Source: Streptomyces liliiviolaceus
GTDB lineage: Bacteria; Actinomycetota; Actinomycetes; Streptomycetales; Streptomycetaceae
DNA: 64,000 nucleotides
Direction: 5' to 3'
Assembly: GCF_018070025.1 (NCBI RefSeq)
Contig: NZ_JAGPYQ010000002.1
Coordinates: forward strand, 434,001-498,000
The translations under genes were made by a program, and so were the position numbers. Shown here one piece after another: positions 18,729-26,979 of this stretch (its first letter is position 1; each line of letters starts with the position of its first letter). The notes under the pieces were generated by a model. It was not told the DNA's origin, searched no databases, and saw nothing but the letters and a program-made list of their open reading frames with translations.

Positions 18729-20012
18729 TCAGAGGTTTCTGCGCCGCAGCCAGCCGAGGAGGCGCCCTGGGCGTCCCGGTTCTTCGATCGCGGGCCGCGC
18801 TTCGGCCGGGTGTCGCTCGTCAGCCGGCCGTCGTCCTACGGCGGGGTGTGGCGCTGCCGCCGGATGCCGTCCCTCGACCTGATGACGTCCGACCGGATGC
18901 CGTCCGGCTGGATGCTGCCGTACGTCGGCCGTGCGCCGCTGCTCTCCCGGACGTCGCTGCCCGGCCGCTCGTCGCACTGCGGCCGGGTGCCGCAGCTTGG
19001 CGGCCTCTCGCAGGTCGACGGGCTGCCGGTGGTCGACCGGCGTGTGGTGGTCCCCGAAAGGCGTCGACCGAGGCGTCGGCAGGTCGTGCCCCACCTCCGC
19101 AGGCCCGGTCTCCGGCGTCGGCCGCGGGGCGGCCCGGTGGTCGCGTGCCTCCTCCAGCCCGTTCGCCAGATCGGCCCGGAGCCAGCCGATCTCGTCCGGA
19201 TCCGTCGCTGTCATGATCCGGGCCGTGATGTGGGCGGCGGGCGAGTCGGGCGCTCCGTGGGTGGTCTGTTCGGGCCGGTACCGGTCCATGTAGGCGCGCT
19301 CGTAGGGGTCGGGGACGATCTCTGCGACCTGGACGGGGTCGAGCAGCGACGCCACGACCGCGGCACGCGCCCATGGATCCTCGTTCTGCCGAAGCAGGAA
19401 CCCTAGGTGCCGGCCTCGCCAGTTCCGGGCCCGCAGGTCCAGCCCCGTCTCCAGTTGGCCGCGCAGGCTCTCGGGCACACGCCCGCTCAGCAGCGACGCA
19501 TGCTTCTTGTCGTCGGCGAACTGCCGCAACTCCTCGGCCAGGTACAGCCAGACCACGGCGCGGTAGCGGTTCAGGTAGAACTTGACGGGAACGACGAGGC
19601 CCAGGCGGGCGAAGCGCGTGAACCGGGCGGTCGTGACACCCATGAGAGCCGCGCCCTCCGAGGTGCCGACCGCTTTGACACGTTCCCGCAGAGTCTCGGG
19701 GAAGCCTTCCTCGGCCCGCACCCTGTCGACCTCGGCGCGGGTGACGCGATGGCCTCCGCCGCCTTCGTCGGGCACGGTGCGGATGCGCCCGAGCCGTACG
19801 GCGAGGTCGAACTCGCCCCGCTTGAGCCCCAGCTCCCGCGAGGCGCGACTCTGCGCGAGTGTCGAGGCCTGTGCCGAGGTCACGCCGACGGGCCCGTTCG
19901 GACCGGACATGACGGACTCTGTGACGATTGACTCGACAGACTGCGTGACGGTTGGCGTGACGGACTGCGTGACGGTTGGCGTGAACGACTCGGTAATGGT
20001 GTTGCCGGACAT
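18729..20012 (-). CDS. DUF6397-like DNA-binding-type protein with repetitive tail
   Basis: 427 residues from ATG 20012, with GGGGGAG seven bases upstream. After a Thr/Ser/Val-rich repeated start, residues ~60-260 hold two excisionase-like helix-turn-helix stretches (SRASRELGLKRGEFDLAVRLGRIRTV and ALMGVTTARFTRFARLGLVVPVKF), then YRAVVWLYLAEELRQFA. The last ~150 residues are low-complexity, with many HP, RRP and GRHP repeats. The arrangement fits the Streptomyces DUF6397 family, whose function is not known to me; DNA binding is inferred from the HTH-like segments. An in-frame extension to 20270 lacks coding character. Confidence 0.7.
   Translation of the reverse strand: MSGNTITESFTPTVTQSVTPTVTQSVESIVTESVMSGPNGPVGVTSAQASTLAQSRASRELGLKRGEFDLAVRLGRIRTVPDEGGGGHRVTRAEVDRVRAEEGFPETLRERVKAVGTSEGAALMGVTTARFTRFARLGLVVPVKFYLNRYRAVVWLYLAEELRQFADDKKHASLLSGRVPESLRGQLETGLDLRARNWRGRHLGFLLRQNEDPWARAAVVASLLDPVQVAEIVPDPYERAYMDRYRPEQTTHGAPDSPAAHITARIMTATDPDEIGWLRADLANGLEEARDHRAAPRPTPETGPAEVGHDLPTPRSTPFGDHHTPVDHRQPVDLREAAKLRHPAAVRRAAGQRRPGEQRRTADVRQHPAGRHPVGRHQVEGRHPAAAPHPAVGRRPADERHPAEARPAIEEPGRPGRLLGWLRRRNL
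18800..19060. repeat. degenerate short repeats coding the DUF6397-like tail
   Basis: The 3' part of the gene is built from imperfect units of about 15-18 bp related to GACCGGATGCCGTCCG and CCGGCCGTCGTC on the + strand. They encode alternating HP/GRHP/RRPA steps on the minus strand. Boundaries are approximate. The pattern suggests expansion by slippage while keeping frame. Confidence 0.5.
19939..19986. repeat. 24-bp direct repeat in the 5' end of the DUF6397-like gene
   Basis: Two copies of a 24-bp unit (start GACTGCGTGACGG) follow each other and differ only in the last two bases. They are in frame and encode two TPTVTQSV steps; related VTESV steps lie next to them. Copy-number change would alter protein length without breaking frame. 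Confidence 0.85.
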
Positions 20013-20137
20013 GGTGGTTCTCCCCCGTGCAGCGATGTGCGCTTTGCGTGCGCTTGCTTCGAGAAAAACCGTAGCCGGTTCGCCGCACCTCGCGCCGAGC
20101 CTGTGGATAACTTCGACCGCGACGACGTCTGTGCAGG

Positions 20138-20551
20138 TCAGATGTCTATGGTGGGCGAGTGTTCCGGATGTCGGGCATCGACGTGAAGATGCTCGCCGAC
20201 GCGATTGACGAGCAGAGTCATCTCGTACGCGACCTGGCCGATGTCGGCTTCGGCCGCACTGAGCACGCACAGGCAGCTGCCGGTGCCGGCTGCCGTGACG
20301 AAGAGCACCGCGTCATCGAATTCGATCATGGTCTGCCGGACCCGGCCCGCGCCGAAGTGCCTGCCCGAGCCCTTGGCCAGGCTGTGCAGGCCGGATGAGA
20401 CGGCGGCGAGGTGTTCGGCGTCCTCCCGCCGCAGACCTGTGCTCGCCCCGGTCACCAGCCCGTCGTTGGACAGCACGAGTGCGTGGCGTATGTGCTCGAC
20501 ACGCTGGGTCAGGTCGTCGAGCAGCCAGTCAAGTCCCCGGTTCTCCGCCAT
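20138..20551 (-). CDS. roadblock/LC7-domain protein, conservon-associated paralogue
   Basis: 137 residues from ATG 20551 with GGGGAG upstream. A single roadblock domain spans nearly the whole protein: LDWLLDDLTQRVEHIRHALVLSNDG, GASTGLRREDAEHLAAVSSG, LAKGSGRHFGAGRVRQTMIEFD and a hydrophobic VLFVTAAGTGSCLCVL. Roadblock proteins act as co-regulators of small Ras-like GTPases. It is closely similar to the CvnB-type protein at 21987-22424 and lies just outside that conservon, so it looks like a duplicated copy that may serve the same GTPase. Divergent from the F420/FMN oxidase-like gene. Confidence 0.88.
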   Translation of the reverse strand: MAENRGLDWLLDDLTQRVEHIRHALVLSNDGLVTGASTGLRREDAEHLAAVSSGLHSLAKGSGRHFGAGRVRQTMIEFDDAVLFVTAAGTGSCLCVLSAAEADIGQVAYEMTLLVNRVGEHLHVDARHPEHSPTIDI

Positions 20552-20646
20552 GATCCGTCTCCCCGTGATGTGTGACTCCCCCTGGCCGGAGGATCCGATC
20601 GACCAGCCTTCACCACCGTCGCCGTCCGGGCAAGGAGGATAGGGGC

Positions 20647-21075
20647 ATGGCACACAAGATGACCGATGAGGAATGGCGGGCGTTCGTCTCGCACGGAACC
20701 CGCACCGGCAAGTTGTCGACCGTCCGGGCCGACGGACGGCCGCATGTGGCACCGATCTGGTTCGTGCTCGACGGCGACGACCTGGTCTTCAACACGGGGA
20801 AGGACACCGTCAAGGGGCGGAATCTGGCTCGGGACGGCCGGGTGGCCCTGTGCGTGGACGACGACCGGCCGCCGTTCGCCTACGTCGTCGTACAGGGGCA
20901 GGCCCGGATCTCGGAGGACCTCGACGACGTCCGGCTCTGGGCGGGACGGATCGGAGGCCGGTACATGGGCGAGGAGCGCGCCGAGGAGTTCGCGGCCCGG
21001 AACGGCGTACCCGGTGAACTCGTCGTACGCGTGAGGATCGAGAAGGTTCTCGCGGAGGGGTCGGTCTCGGACTGA
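20647..21075 (+). CDS. PPOX-class (pyridoxamine 5'-phosphate oxidase-fold) F420/FMN-dependent enzyme
   Basis: 142 residues from ATG 20647 with a strong AAGGAGG site seven bases upstream. The split-barrel flavin fold is shown by SHGTRTGKLSTVRADGRPHVAPIWFVLDGDDLVFNTGKDTVKGRNLARDGRVALCVDDDRPPFAYVVVQG. Small proteins of this type in actinomycetes bind F420 or FMN and reduce diverse substrates. The substrate is unknown. No clear operon partner; the gene sits between two parts of the conservon region on the opposite strand. Confidence 0.85.
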   Translation: MAHKMTDEEWRAFVSHGTRTGKLSTVRADGRPHVAPIWFVLDGDDLVFNTGKDTVKGRNLARDGRVALCVDDDRPPFAYVVVQGQARISEDLDDVRLWAGRIGGRYMGEERAEEFAARNGVPGELVVRVRIEKVLAEGSVSD

Positions 21076-21113
21076 CCTCCGGGACTGGGTGAGTCCTCCG
21101 ACCGGGCCGACCG

Positions 21114-21199
21114 GATCCGTCAGCCGACCGATCCATCAGCTGGGCGGATCCGTCAGCCGGGCGGGTCCTCCAGTCGACCCGGTCGGTCAGCCGACCGAG
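21114..21199. repeat. degenerate ~17-bp tandem repeat, about five units
   Basis: Units like GATCCGTCAGCCGACC follow each other with mismatches (GATCCATCAGCTGGGCG, GATCCGTCAGCCGGGCG, GGTCCTCCAGTCGACCCG, GTCGGTCAGCCGACCGAG). The array fills the gap between the convergent PPOX and GTPase genes, and its last unit forms the GTPase stop codon. The GTPase C-terminus may therefore have been shaped by repeat growth. Confidence 0.6.
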
Positions 21200-21792
21200 T
21201 CGAGGAGCCGGGCGGTGTGCATCCGCCCGGCGTACTCGACGAGACGTACCAGCACTTCCTTTCCCGAGTCGCGGTCACGGGCGTCGCAGAGCACCACGGG
21301 GGTTCCCCGGTCGAGGTCGAGGGCCCGTGACACTTCGTGGGCGCCGTACGTGCGTGCGTCGGTGAAGCAGTTGACCGCCACCACGAAGGGGATGTGCCGG
21401 TGTTCGAAGTAGTCCACCGCCGGGAAGCAGTCCTCAAGCCGGCGGGTGTCCGCCAGGACGACGGCGCCCAGGGCTCCTTGCGCCAGTTCGTCCCACAGGA
21501 ACCAGAATCTGTCCTGGCCTGGCGTTCCGAACAGGTGGAGCGACAGCCCGGACCTGATGGTGATGCGCCCGAAGTCCATGGCGACGGTCGTCGTCACCTT
21601 CCGGTCCACGCCGCCGGTGTCGTCCACCGACCGGCCAGCCTCACTGAGCAGTTCCTCGGTGCGCAGCGGTCTGATCTCGCTGACCGCGCCCACCAGGGTG
21701 GTCTTGCCGACGCCGAAGCCGCCGGCGACGAGGATCTTCAGTGCCAGGGCGGCCGTCTCACCGCTGGTGGCATCGGAGTGTTCAGGGGCCAT
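21187..21792 (-). CDS. cvnD: conservon GTPase (CvnD-like, MglA/Ras-type)
   Basis: 201 residues. Nucleotide-binding motifs are present: P-loop GGFGVGKTT near residue 24, a TTTVAMDFG switch-I segment, and LFGTPGQDRF as the G3/switch-II region. The NKxD base-recognition motif is replaced by VNCFTDA, as in other CvnD proteins. It acts as a small GTP switch at the membrane together with kinase and roadblock partners. On the minus strand it is last in conservon 1; the DUF742 partner normally before it is only a relic here. Confidence 0.92.
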   Translation of the reverse strand: MAPEHSDATSGETAALALKILVAGGFGVGKTTLVGAVSEIRPLRTEELLSEAGRSVDDTGGVDRKVTTTVAMDFGRITIRSGLSLHLFGTPGQDRFWFLWDELAQGALGAVVLADTRRLEDCFPAVDYFEHRHIPFVVAVNCFTDARTYGAHEVSRALDLDRGTPVVLCDARDRDSGKEVLVRLVEYAGRMHTARLLDSVG

Positions 21793-21830
21793 CGCTCACT
21801 TCTCTCGGTTTCGCGGGGATCGGTCGACGT

Positions 21831-21970
21831 CTACAGAGCCCTCAGTCCGTCGACGACCTCGCGCAGGATGCGCTCGTCGGGCAGGTGTGCGGGCGGACGA
21901 GCGGTCCGGCCTCGCTGTCGTACCACTGGCTGCCCGGTTGCTCGGGGACGGCTGCCCGTTCCTCGGTCAT
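21831..21970 (-). pseudogene. cvnC: relic of the conservon DUF742 gene (cvnC), internally deleted and frameshifted
   Basis: In the exact slot of cvnC, an ATG at 21968-21970 opens a frame reading MTEERAAVPEQPG then SQWYDSEAGPLVRP, the standard DUF742 N-terminus, and hits a stop at 21842. In the next frame the sequence reads LPDERILREVVDGLRAL and stops at 21831-21833: this is the standard DUF742 C-terminus. The central ~60-80 codons (winged-helix core) are missing and the ends are out of frame. The intact DUF742 gene at 51984 has 128 codons and ends in ELLSAVLDGLRTKFGA. A deletion not divisible by three is the simplest explanation. Confidence 0.75.
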
Positions 21971-21986
21971 GGCCTCCGGCCCCCGC

Positions 21987-22424
21987 TCACCCGGCCGCGG
22001 GCGGACGGGAGCCTTCGCGGGGAGCCGAGTGGAGATGCTCGCCCACCCGTCTGACCAGGCGTGCCATCTCGTAGGCGATCAGGCCGATGTCGGCCGTCAC
22101 GCCGCTCAGGACGGCGAGGCAGGACCCGTCTCCGGCGGCCACCACGAACAGGAAGCCGTCGTCCATCTCCACCATCGTCTGGCGTACTCCGCCCGCGCCG
22201 AAGTGACGGCCCGCGCCTTTGGCCAGGCTGTGGAAACCGGAGGAGACCGCAGCGAGATGCTCCGCGTCCTCGCGTCCGAGACCGGTGGAGGCGCCCACCG
22301 CGAGCCCGTCGTCGGAGAGCACGACTGCATGCCTCACCTCGGCGATCCGCAGCACCAGGTCGTCCAGCAGCCAGTCGAGTTCGCCGGACCGTTCCGCGGT
22401 CCCCGTATCCGGATCCTGGATCAT
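21987..22424 (-). CDS. cvnB: conservon roadblock protein (CvnB-like)
   Basis: 145 residues from ATG 22424, whose ATGA overlaps the kinase stop, so translation is coupled. One roadblock/LC7 domain: ELDWLLDDLVLRIAEVRHAVVLSDDG, GASTGLGREDAEHLAAVSSGFHSLAKGAGRHFGAGGVRQTMVEMDDG, then LFVVAAGDGSCLAVL. It probably serves as regulator or scaffold for the CvnD GTPase beneath the membrane kinase. Nearly a duplicate of the protein at 20138-20551. An upstream in-frame GTG (22511) lies inside the kinase and is less likely. Confidence 0.92.
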   Translation of the reverse strand: MIQDPDTGTAERSGELDWLLDDLVLRIAEVRHAVVLSDDGLAVGASTGLGREDAEHLAAVSSGFHSLAKGAGRHFGAGGVRQTMVEMDDGFLFVVAAGDGSCLAVLSGVTADIGLIAYEMARLVRRVGEHLHSAPREGSRPPAAG

Positions 22425-25093
22425 GCGAGGTCTCCTTCGCTGCTGTCTCTGCCCCCTGCGGGGCCGGACGTGGTGCGGAGACCGGGGGAACGGCCGCCGC
22501 CGCGGGCCCACCCGGCGCGGTAGGCCGTCATCCGGTCCCGTACCGCTTCGGGGGTGCGCTCGGCGTCGTCCCGGTGACGTGCCGGGTTCGCGGGCTCTTC
22601 GGCGCGTCCTTCACGCAGTTGCGGGGCGAGGCTGGCCTGACGTACGCGCCGCGGGAGTCCGTCGGGCACGTCGGACGGCGCGTCGTCGTCGGAGGAACGG
22701 TGCAGGCGCAGAGTGATCACCTCGGGCGGGGGTCCGGCGTGCGAGCCGTCCGCCGACGCCTCCGCCGGGGCGGCTACGGGCGAGACGAGTGCGGGTCGTT
22801 CGATGTGGGCCTCCACCGACTCCTGTCGGATGTGGGCTTCCACTGACTCCTGTCGTGGGGCGGGGCCCACGGATTTCCGCCGAGACAGGGGGCCGGGCAC
22901 GCGCGCGTACTCGCGTCCGGCGGTCCGTCCGGGGGCTCGATCGACGGGCTGTTCCGCCGGCCGTCCGGCAGTTCGTCCGGGAGGCCGTCCCACAGGCTCC
23001 TCGGCCCTCACGCGACGCGTACCGGAACGTTCCTCCGTGCTCGTGTGCAACAGCGCGACGGGCAGGAGGATCACCGCGGTGGTACCTCCGTAGGGCGAGG
23101 TCCGCAGGTGCACCTTGATGCCCTGGCGGGCGGCGAGCCTGCTCACCACGAAGAGGCCGAGCCGGTCGCTGTCGAACAGGTCGAGTGCCTGGGACTGCCC
23201 GATGCGGCGATTGGTCTCGGCGAGGGTCTCCTTGCCCATGCCCAGCCCCCGGTCCTCGACCTCCAAGGCGTATCCGTTGCCGACCGGTTCGCCGGTGACC
23301 CGCACTCCGGTGTGGGGCGGGGAGAACTGGGCGGCGTTCTCGACGATCTCGGCCAGCAGATGCGTGAGGTCGGCGATCGCCGCTCCGACGACCAGGGTCT
23401 CCGAAAGCTGTCGTACCTCCACGCGCGCGTAGTCCTCGATTTCGGAGACGGCTGCGCGCACCACGTTCGTCAGGGGGACCGGCATGCGCCACGCCCGGCC
23501 GGGGGCCGCTCCCGAGAGGATGATCAGGCTCTCCGCGTGGCGTCGCATCCGTGTGGTGAGGTGGTCGAGCCGGAAGAGGTCGCTCAGTTCTTTCGGGTCC
23601 TCGGAGCGCCGCTCCATGCTGTCCAGCAGCCTGAGTTGGCGGTGGACGAGAACCTGGCTGCGGCGGGCGAGATTGACGAAGACGCCGGAGATGCCGCCGG
23701 CCAGTTCCGCGCGTTCGACGGCCGCGTGCAGGGCTGCGCGGTGCACGGTGGTCAGTGCTTCCGCGACCTGCCCCGCCTCGTCCTCGGCGGGCCGCCCCGG
23801 CGGGGCCTCTGCACGGACGTCGATCTCCTCTCCGGCCCGCAGTCTCCGCATGGCGTTCGGCAGTTTGCGCCGGGCGATCTCCAGGGCGCTGTTGCGCAGG
23901 GTCACCAGTTCGACGACGAGGCCGCGTCCGATGCGTACGGAGATGATCAATGAGGCGGCCATGGCCGCGAGCCCCAGGAGGACCGCGGCGCCCGCGGGCG
24001 AGAGCAGACCGCGGCGGAGGGGGTCGGCCCGGTCCGCGACGTCGCGGCCGGCGTCCGCCTCGATGGACCGCATGTCGTCCTGCACGCGCGCGTGGGCGGC
24101 GTTCCAGGTCTCCCCGGGCAGGGCTTGGAGGGCCGTCGCGCCGGGCGGGGCGGTGAGCACCCCGTCCTCGACGGCCGTCATGTCGGCGTACGCGGCACCC
24201 TCCGTGAGGGCCTGCCAGGCGGCTCGTTCGGGTTCGCGGAGATCGACGGCAGCGGAGTCGGTGAGCAGCCTGCGCGTGTCGACGGCGCCGGTGAACAGTC
24301 GCAGCCGCTGTCCGTCGAGGGTCCCTTCGAGGCGGGCACCGGCGAGTACCGCGTCCTCCTGCGCCAGGGCCTCCCCCGCGCGGGAGAACTCAAGCAGTAC
24401 GCGCGCGTCGGAGCCGATTTCCGCGTCCTGGATGCCGGTGAGCGCTCCGCCCACCCCGAAGGCCGTGGCGATGGTCCCGGTGTACCGCCTGTATGTCTCG
24501 TACCAGCCGGTCGTGCGGTCGAGTAGGGCGGTCCGCGGGGAGTGGAGTTGTTCGGCGCCTGTCACGAAGGTTTCGAGGCGTACGGCCACCGCGGCGGGCA
24601 GTTCCTCGCTGTCGGCGACGGTGCTGCCCTGTCCGAGGCGGAGTTCCGACACGGTCCGGTCGGTGCGCGCCGCCAGCTTCTTGAGGGCGCGCTCCCGGTC
24701 GGCCGAGGGGCGCGTGGCGTAGCGGACGGCTGCCGCGCGCTCGTCCTGGAGCGCGATGACGGTCGCTGCTACCGGGGCGCGCACTTCGGAGTCCACGCGC
24801 TGCAACTGCCGCAGCCGTGCGACGTCCTGGGCCGTGGTGACGGTGGCGTGTGCCCAGAGGGCCAGCAGGGAGACAACCGGGACCATGAGCAGGCAGACGA
24901 CCTTCGCTCGCACGGTACGGGGCCGCGGATTCCAGCTCCTCGCGCGCGTGGGCGCGCCCCTCGGTTCCGTGTCGTCGGTTTCCTCCCGGCCGGAGTCTTC
25001 GTCGGCCGGCGGTCCGGCATGCGCGCGACGGCCCCGTACCTCGGCCGTCGACGGCTGCGCACCGTCTGTCGGGGTCCTTCGGGATGTACGCAT
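22421..25093 (-). CDS. cvnA: conservon membrane sensor kinase-like protein (CvnA type, nitrate-sensing-like ectodomain)
   Basis: 890 residues. A charged N-terminus precedes membrane segment 1 (about residues 62-82), an extracytoplasmic helical region resembling the nitrate/nitrite sensing (NIT) domain, segment 2 (about 352-374), a HAMP-like linker and a GHKL ATPase domain: LLAEIVENAAQFSPPHTG (N box), VEDRGLGMG (G1), SDRLGLFVVSRLAARQG (G2). A candidate phospho-acceptor His lies in FRLDHLTTRMRRHAESL. The ~190-residue tail is disordered, Pro/Arg-rich and contains a repeated RQESVEAHI. It should pass an outside signal to the roadblock-GTPase pair encoded downstream. Confidence 0.9.
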   Translation of the reverse strand: MRTSRRTPTDGAQPSTAEVRGRRAHAGPPADEDSGREETDDTEPRGAPTRARSWNPRPRTVRAKVVCLLMVPVVSLLALWAHATVTTAQDVARLRQLQRVDSEVRAPVAATVIALQDERAAAVRYATRPSADRERALKKLAARTDRTVSELRLGQGSTVADSEELPAAVAVRLETFVTGAEQLHSPRTALLDRTTGWYETYRRYTGTIATAFGVGGALTGIQDAEIGSDARVLLEFSRAGEALAQEDAVLAGARLEGTLDGQRLRLFTGAVDTRRLLTDSAAVDLREPERAAWQALTEGAAYADMTAVEDGVLTAPPGATALQALPGETWNAAHARVQDDMRSIEADAGRDVADRADPLRRGLLSPAGAAVLLGLAAMAASLIISVRIGRGLVVELVTLRNSALEIARRKLPNAMRRLRAGEEIDVRAEAPPGRPAEDEAGQVAEALTTVHRAALHAAVERAELAGGISGVFVNLARRSQVLVHRQLRLLDSMERRSEDPKELSDLFRLDHLTTRMRRHAESLIILSGAAPGRAWRMPVPLTNVVRAAVSEIEDYARVEVRQLSETLVVGAAIADLTHLLAEIVENAAQFSPPHTGVRVTGEPVGNGYALEVEDRGLGMGKETLAETNRRIGQSQALDLFDSDRLGLFVVSRLAARQGIKVHLRTSPYGGTTAVILLPVALLHTSTEERSGTRRVRAEEPVGRPPGRTAGRPAEQPVDRAPGRTAGREYARVPGPLSRRKSVGPAPRQESVEAHIRQESVEAHIERPALVSPVAAPAEASADGSHAGPPPEVITLRLHRSSDDDAPSDVPDGLPRRVRQASLAPQLREGRAEEPANPARHRDDAERTPEAVRDRMTAYRAGWARGGGRSPGLRTTSGPAGGRDSSEGDLA

Positions 25094-25163
25094 GGCCTTC
25101 TCGCTCGAAGTGGTTCGGTGGGCGCGCCTTGTCGGGTCGTCGGTCCGGGTTCCTTACCAGGAG

Positions 25164-25964
25164 CTAGGGGACGGCACTCGCAGGTGGCGCCGAGGAGCGG
25201 TCGCTTTCGACGGGCCGCTGGGCCGACGCGGAGGCCTCGCGCTCGCCCACTGTCGGGGAGAGCGCGACGAACGCCGACGTCAGGAAGAGATAGGACCCGA
25301 GACCGACGGCGAGGGGGAAGACGAACTGCATCGCCGTAGCCCCGGGCAGTGCCTCCCCTGAGGGGGTGACATGGACGTGGACCGCCGCCATCCCGGTGTA
25401 GTGCATGCTGCTGGCCGCCCCGCCCATGACGAGCGAGGCGACGGCGACCGCGATCGGCGAGCTGATGTTGAGCGCAGCCCACAGTGCGACGGTCGCCGCG
25501 ACCACGGCGATGCCCACGGAGACTCCGACGAGCAGCGGGTCGTACCGCACCTCGCCGTGCAGCCGCAGCGCGGCCATGCCCAGGTAGTGCATGCTCGCCA
25601 CACCCAGCCCGGTGGTCAGGCCGCCGAGGACGAGCGAGCGCCCGCGGTCCAGGCCGTAGCCCACGGCGAAGACTCCCGCACCGACGACGGTGATCGCGAC
25701 CAGCAGGCTGAGCACGGTGAGCGGCACGTTGTAGCGGATGTCGGTGCCGTCGACGCCATAGCCGAGCATCGCCACGAAGTGCATGGTCCAGATGCCCGTG
25801 CCGATCGCGGAGGCCGCGGTGAGCAGCCAGTTGCGACGCGACCGGCCATGGGCGCCGAGCGCGCGGACCGTGCAGCGCAGCCCGAGGGCGGCGCCGATGC
25901 ACGCCATGGCGTACGACAGCACGGAGGTCAGCCAGCCGAAGGCGGCGTGGTCCAGGTGTCCCAT
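25164..25964 (-). CDS. MHYT-domain integral membrane sensor
   Basis: 266 residues with about seven membrane helices. Three MH-containing motifs (TMHFVAMLGYG, SMHYLGMAAL, SMHYTGMAAV) define the MHYT domain, proposed to hold a copper-like metal and sense O2, CO or NO. There is no attached output domain (no GGDEF, EAL or kinase), only a ~40-residue charged tail. Its stop is 70 nt upstream of the conservon kinase on the same strand, so it may feed into or be co-transcribed with the conservon. That link is inferred from position. Confidence 0.9.
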   Translation of the reverse strand: MGHLDHAAFGWLTSVLSYAMACIGAALGLRCTVRALGAHGRSRRNWLLTAASAIGTGIWTMHFVAMLGYGVDGTDIRYNVPLTVLSLLVAITVVGAGVFAVGYGLDRGRSLVLGGLTTGLGVASMHYLGMAALRLHGEVRYDPLLVGVSVGIAVVAATVALWAALNISSPIAVAVASLVMGGAASSMHYTGMAAVHVHVTPSGEALPGATAMQFVFPLAVGLGSYLFLTSAFVALSPTVGEREASASAQRPVESDRSSAPPASAVP

Positions 25965-26143
25965 GGCTCCGGGACGCTAGTCCGGCCCGGAGCGCGCAGA
26001 GGGAGCGCGTTTCGGAAGCTGTTGGAATATGGCGCAGAGGTGCGGGGGAACGATCGCGTCATGCTCGAACGTGTGCGCAGCCTCGTGTTTCGTGTCGCCG
26101 TTCGATCGTGTCGCTCGTCGTGCGATGCGAGACCATGCGGTGC

Positions 26144-26743
26144 ATGAGCGACGACCACACGCATGTCCAGGAGTTCTTCTCGGCCCGCGCGGCCGGCTGG
26201 GACGACCGGTTCCCCGACGACGGCCCGGCGTACGCGGCGGCCGTCTCCGAACTGGGACTGAGAAAGGGCGACCGCGTGCTCGACGCGGGTTGCGGCACGG
26301 GACGGGCTCTGCCGGCCCTCAGGGACGCCGTGGGGCCCTCAGGGGCGGTCCTCGGCGCGGACCTGACGCCGGCGATGCTGGAGGCGGCGGTACGGGCAGG
26401 CCGTGACCGGGCAGGGCAGTTGCTCCTCGCCGACGTGTCACGCCTGCCGCTGCGTACGGAGTCGCTCCATGCCGTCTTCGCGGCCGGGCTCATCGCGCAT
26501 CTTCCGAACCCCACCGAGAATCTGCGGGAACTGGCGCGGGTCGTACGGCCCGGCGGGGTCCTGGCGCTCTTCCACCCGATCGGCCGGGCCGCGCTCGCCG
26601 CGCGCCAGGGACGGCGGATCACCCCGGACGATCTGCGGGCGGAGGCCAACCTCGGCCCGCTCCTGTCCGCCTCCGGCTGGCACATGACGTCGTACGTCGA
26701 CGAGGACGCCCGTTTCCTCGCTCTGGCCGTGCGCCGCCCCTGA
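26144..26743 (+). CDS. class I SAM-dependent methyltransferase
   Basis: 199 residues from ATG 26144. SAM-binding motif I is VLDAGCGTGRAL near residue 46; later motifs are GADLTPAMLEAA, LLLADVSRLPLRTESL and ELARVVRPGGVLALF. This is the common Methyltransf_11 fold. The substrate cannot be told from sequence. The gene stands alone between the MHYT gene (divergent) and small hypothetical genes. An in-frame upstream ATG at 26108 has weaker coding character. Confidence 0.85.
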   Translation: MSDDHTHVQEFFSARAAGWDDRFPDDGPAYAAAVSELGLRKGDRVLDAGCGTGRALPALRDAVGPSGAVLGADLTPAMLEAAVRAGRDRAGQLLLADVSRLPLRTESLHAVFAAGLIAHLPNPTENLRELARVVRPGGVLALFHPIGRAALAARQGRRITPDDLRAEANLGPLLSASGWHMTSYVDEDARFLALAVRRP

Positions 26744-26979
26744 GACGCCGCCCAGGACCGCCCTGTTCGCCTAATCGGCCGGAGACGGGCAGGAGCGGGC
26801 CGGGTCGGCGTGGTTGCGACGGCTGCGACGGCTGCGATCCATGATCGGCTCGCTCGACGAGGGCGTTCGGTAAGGGTTCACGACACCGCCCCCTTCTGGT
26901 GTCGAACTTTCAACTCTACGTTGAGCAGAGACAGATGGGCGATGACCGAAGAAGCAGTACGCGGGGGAAGGCGGCCCGA

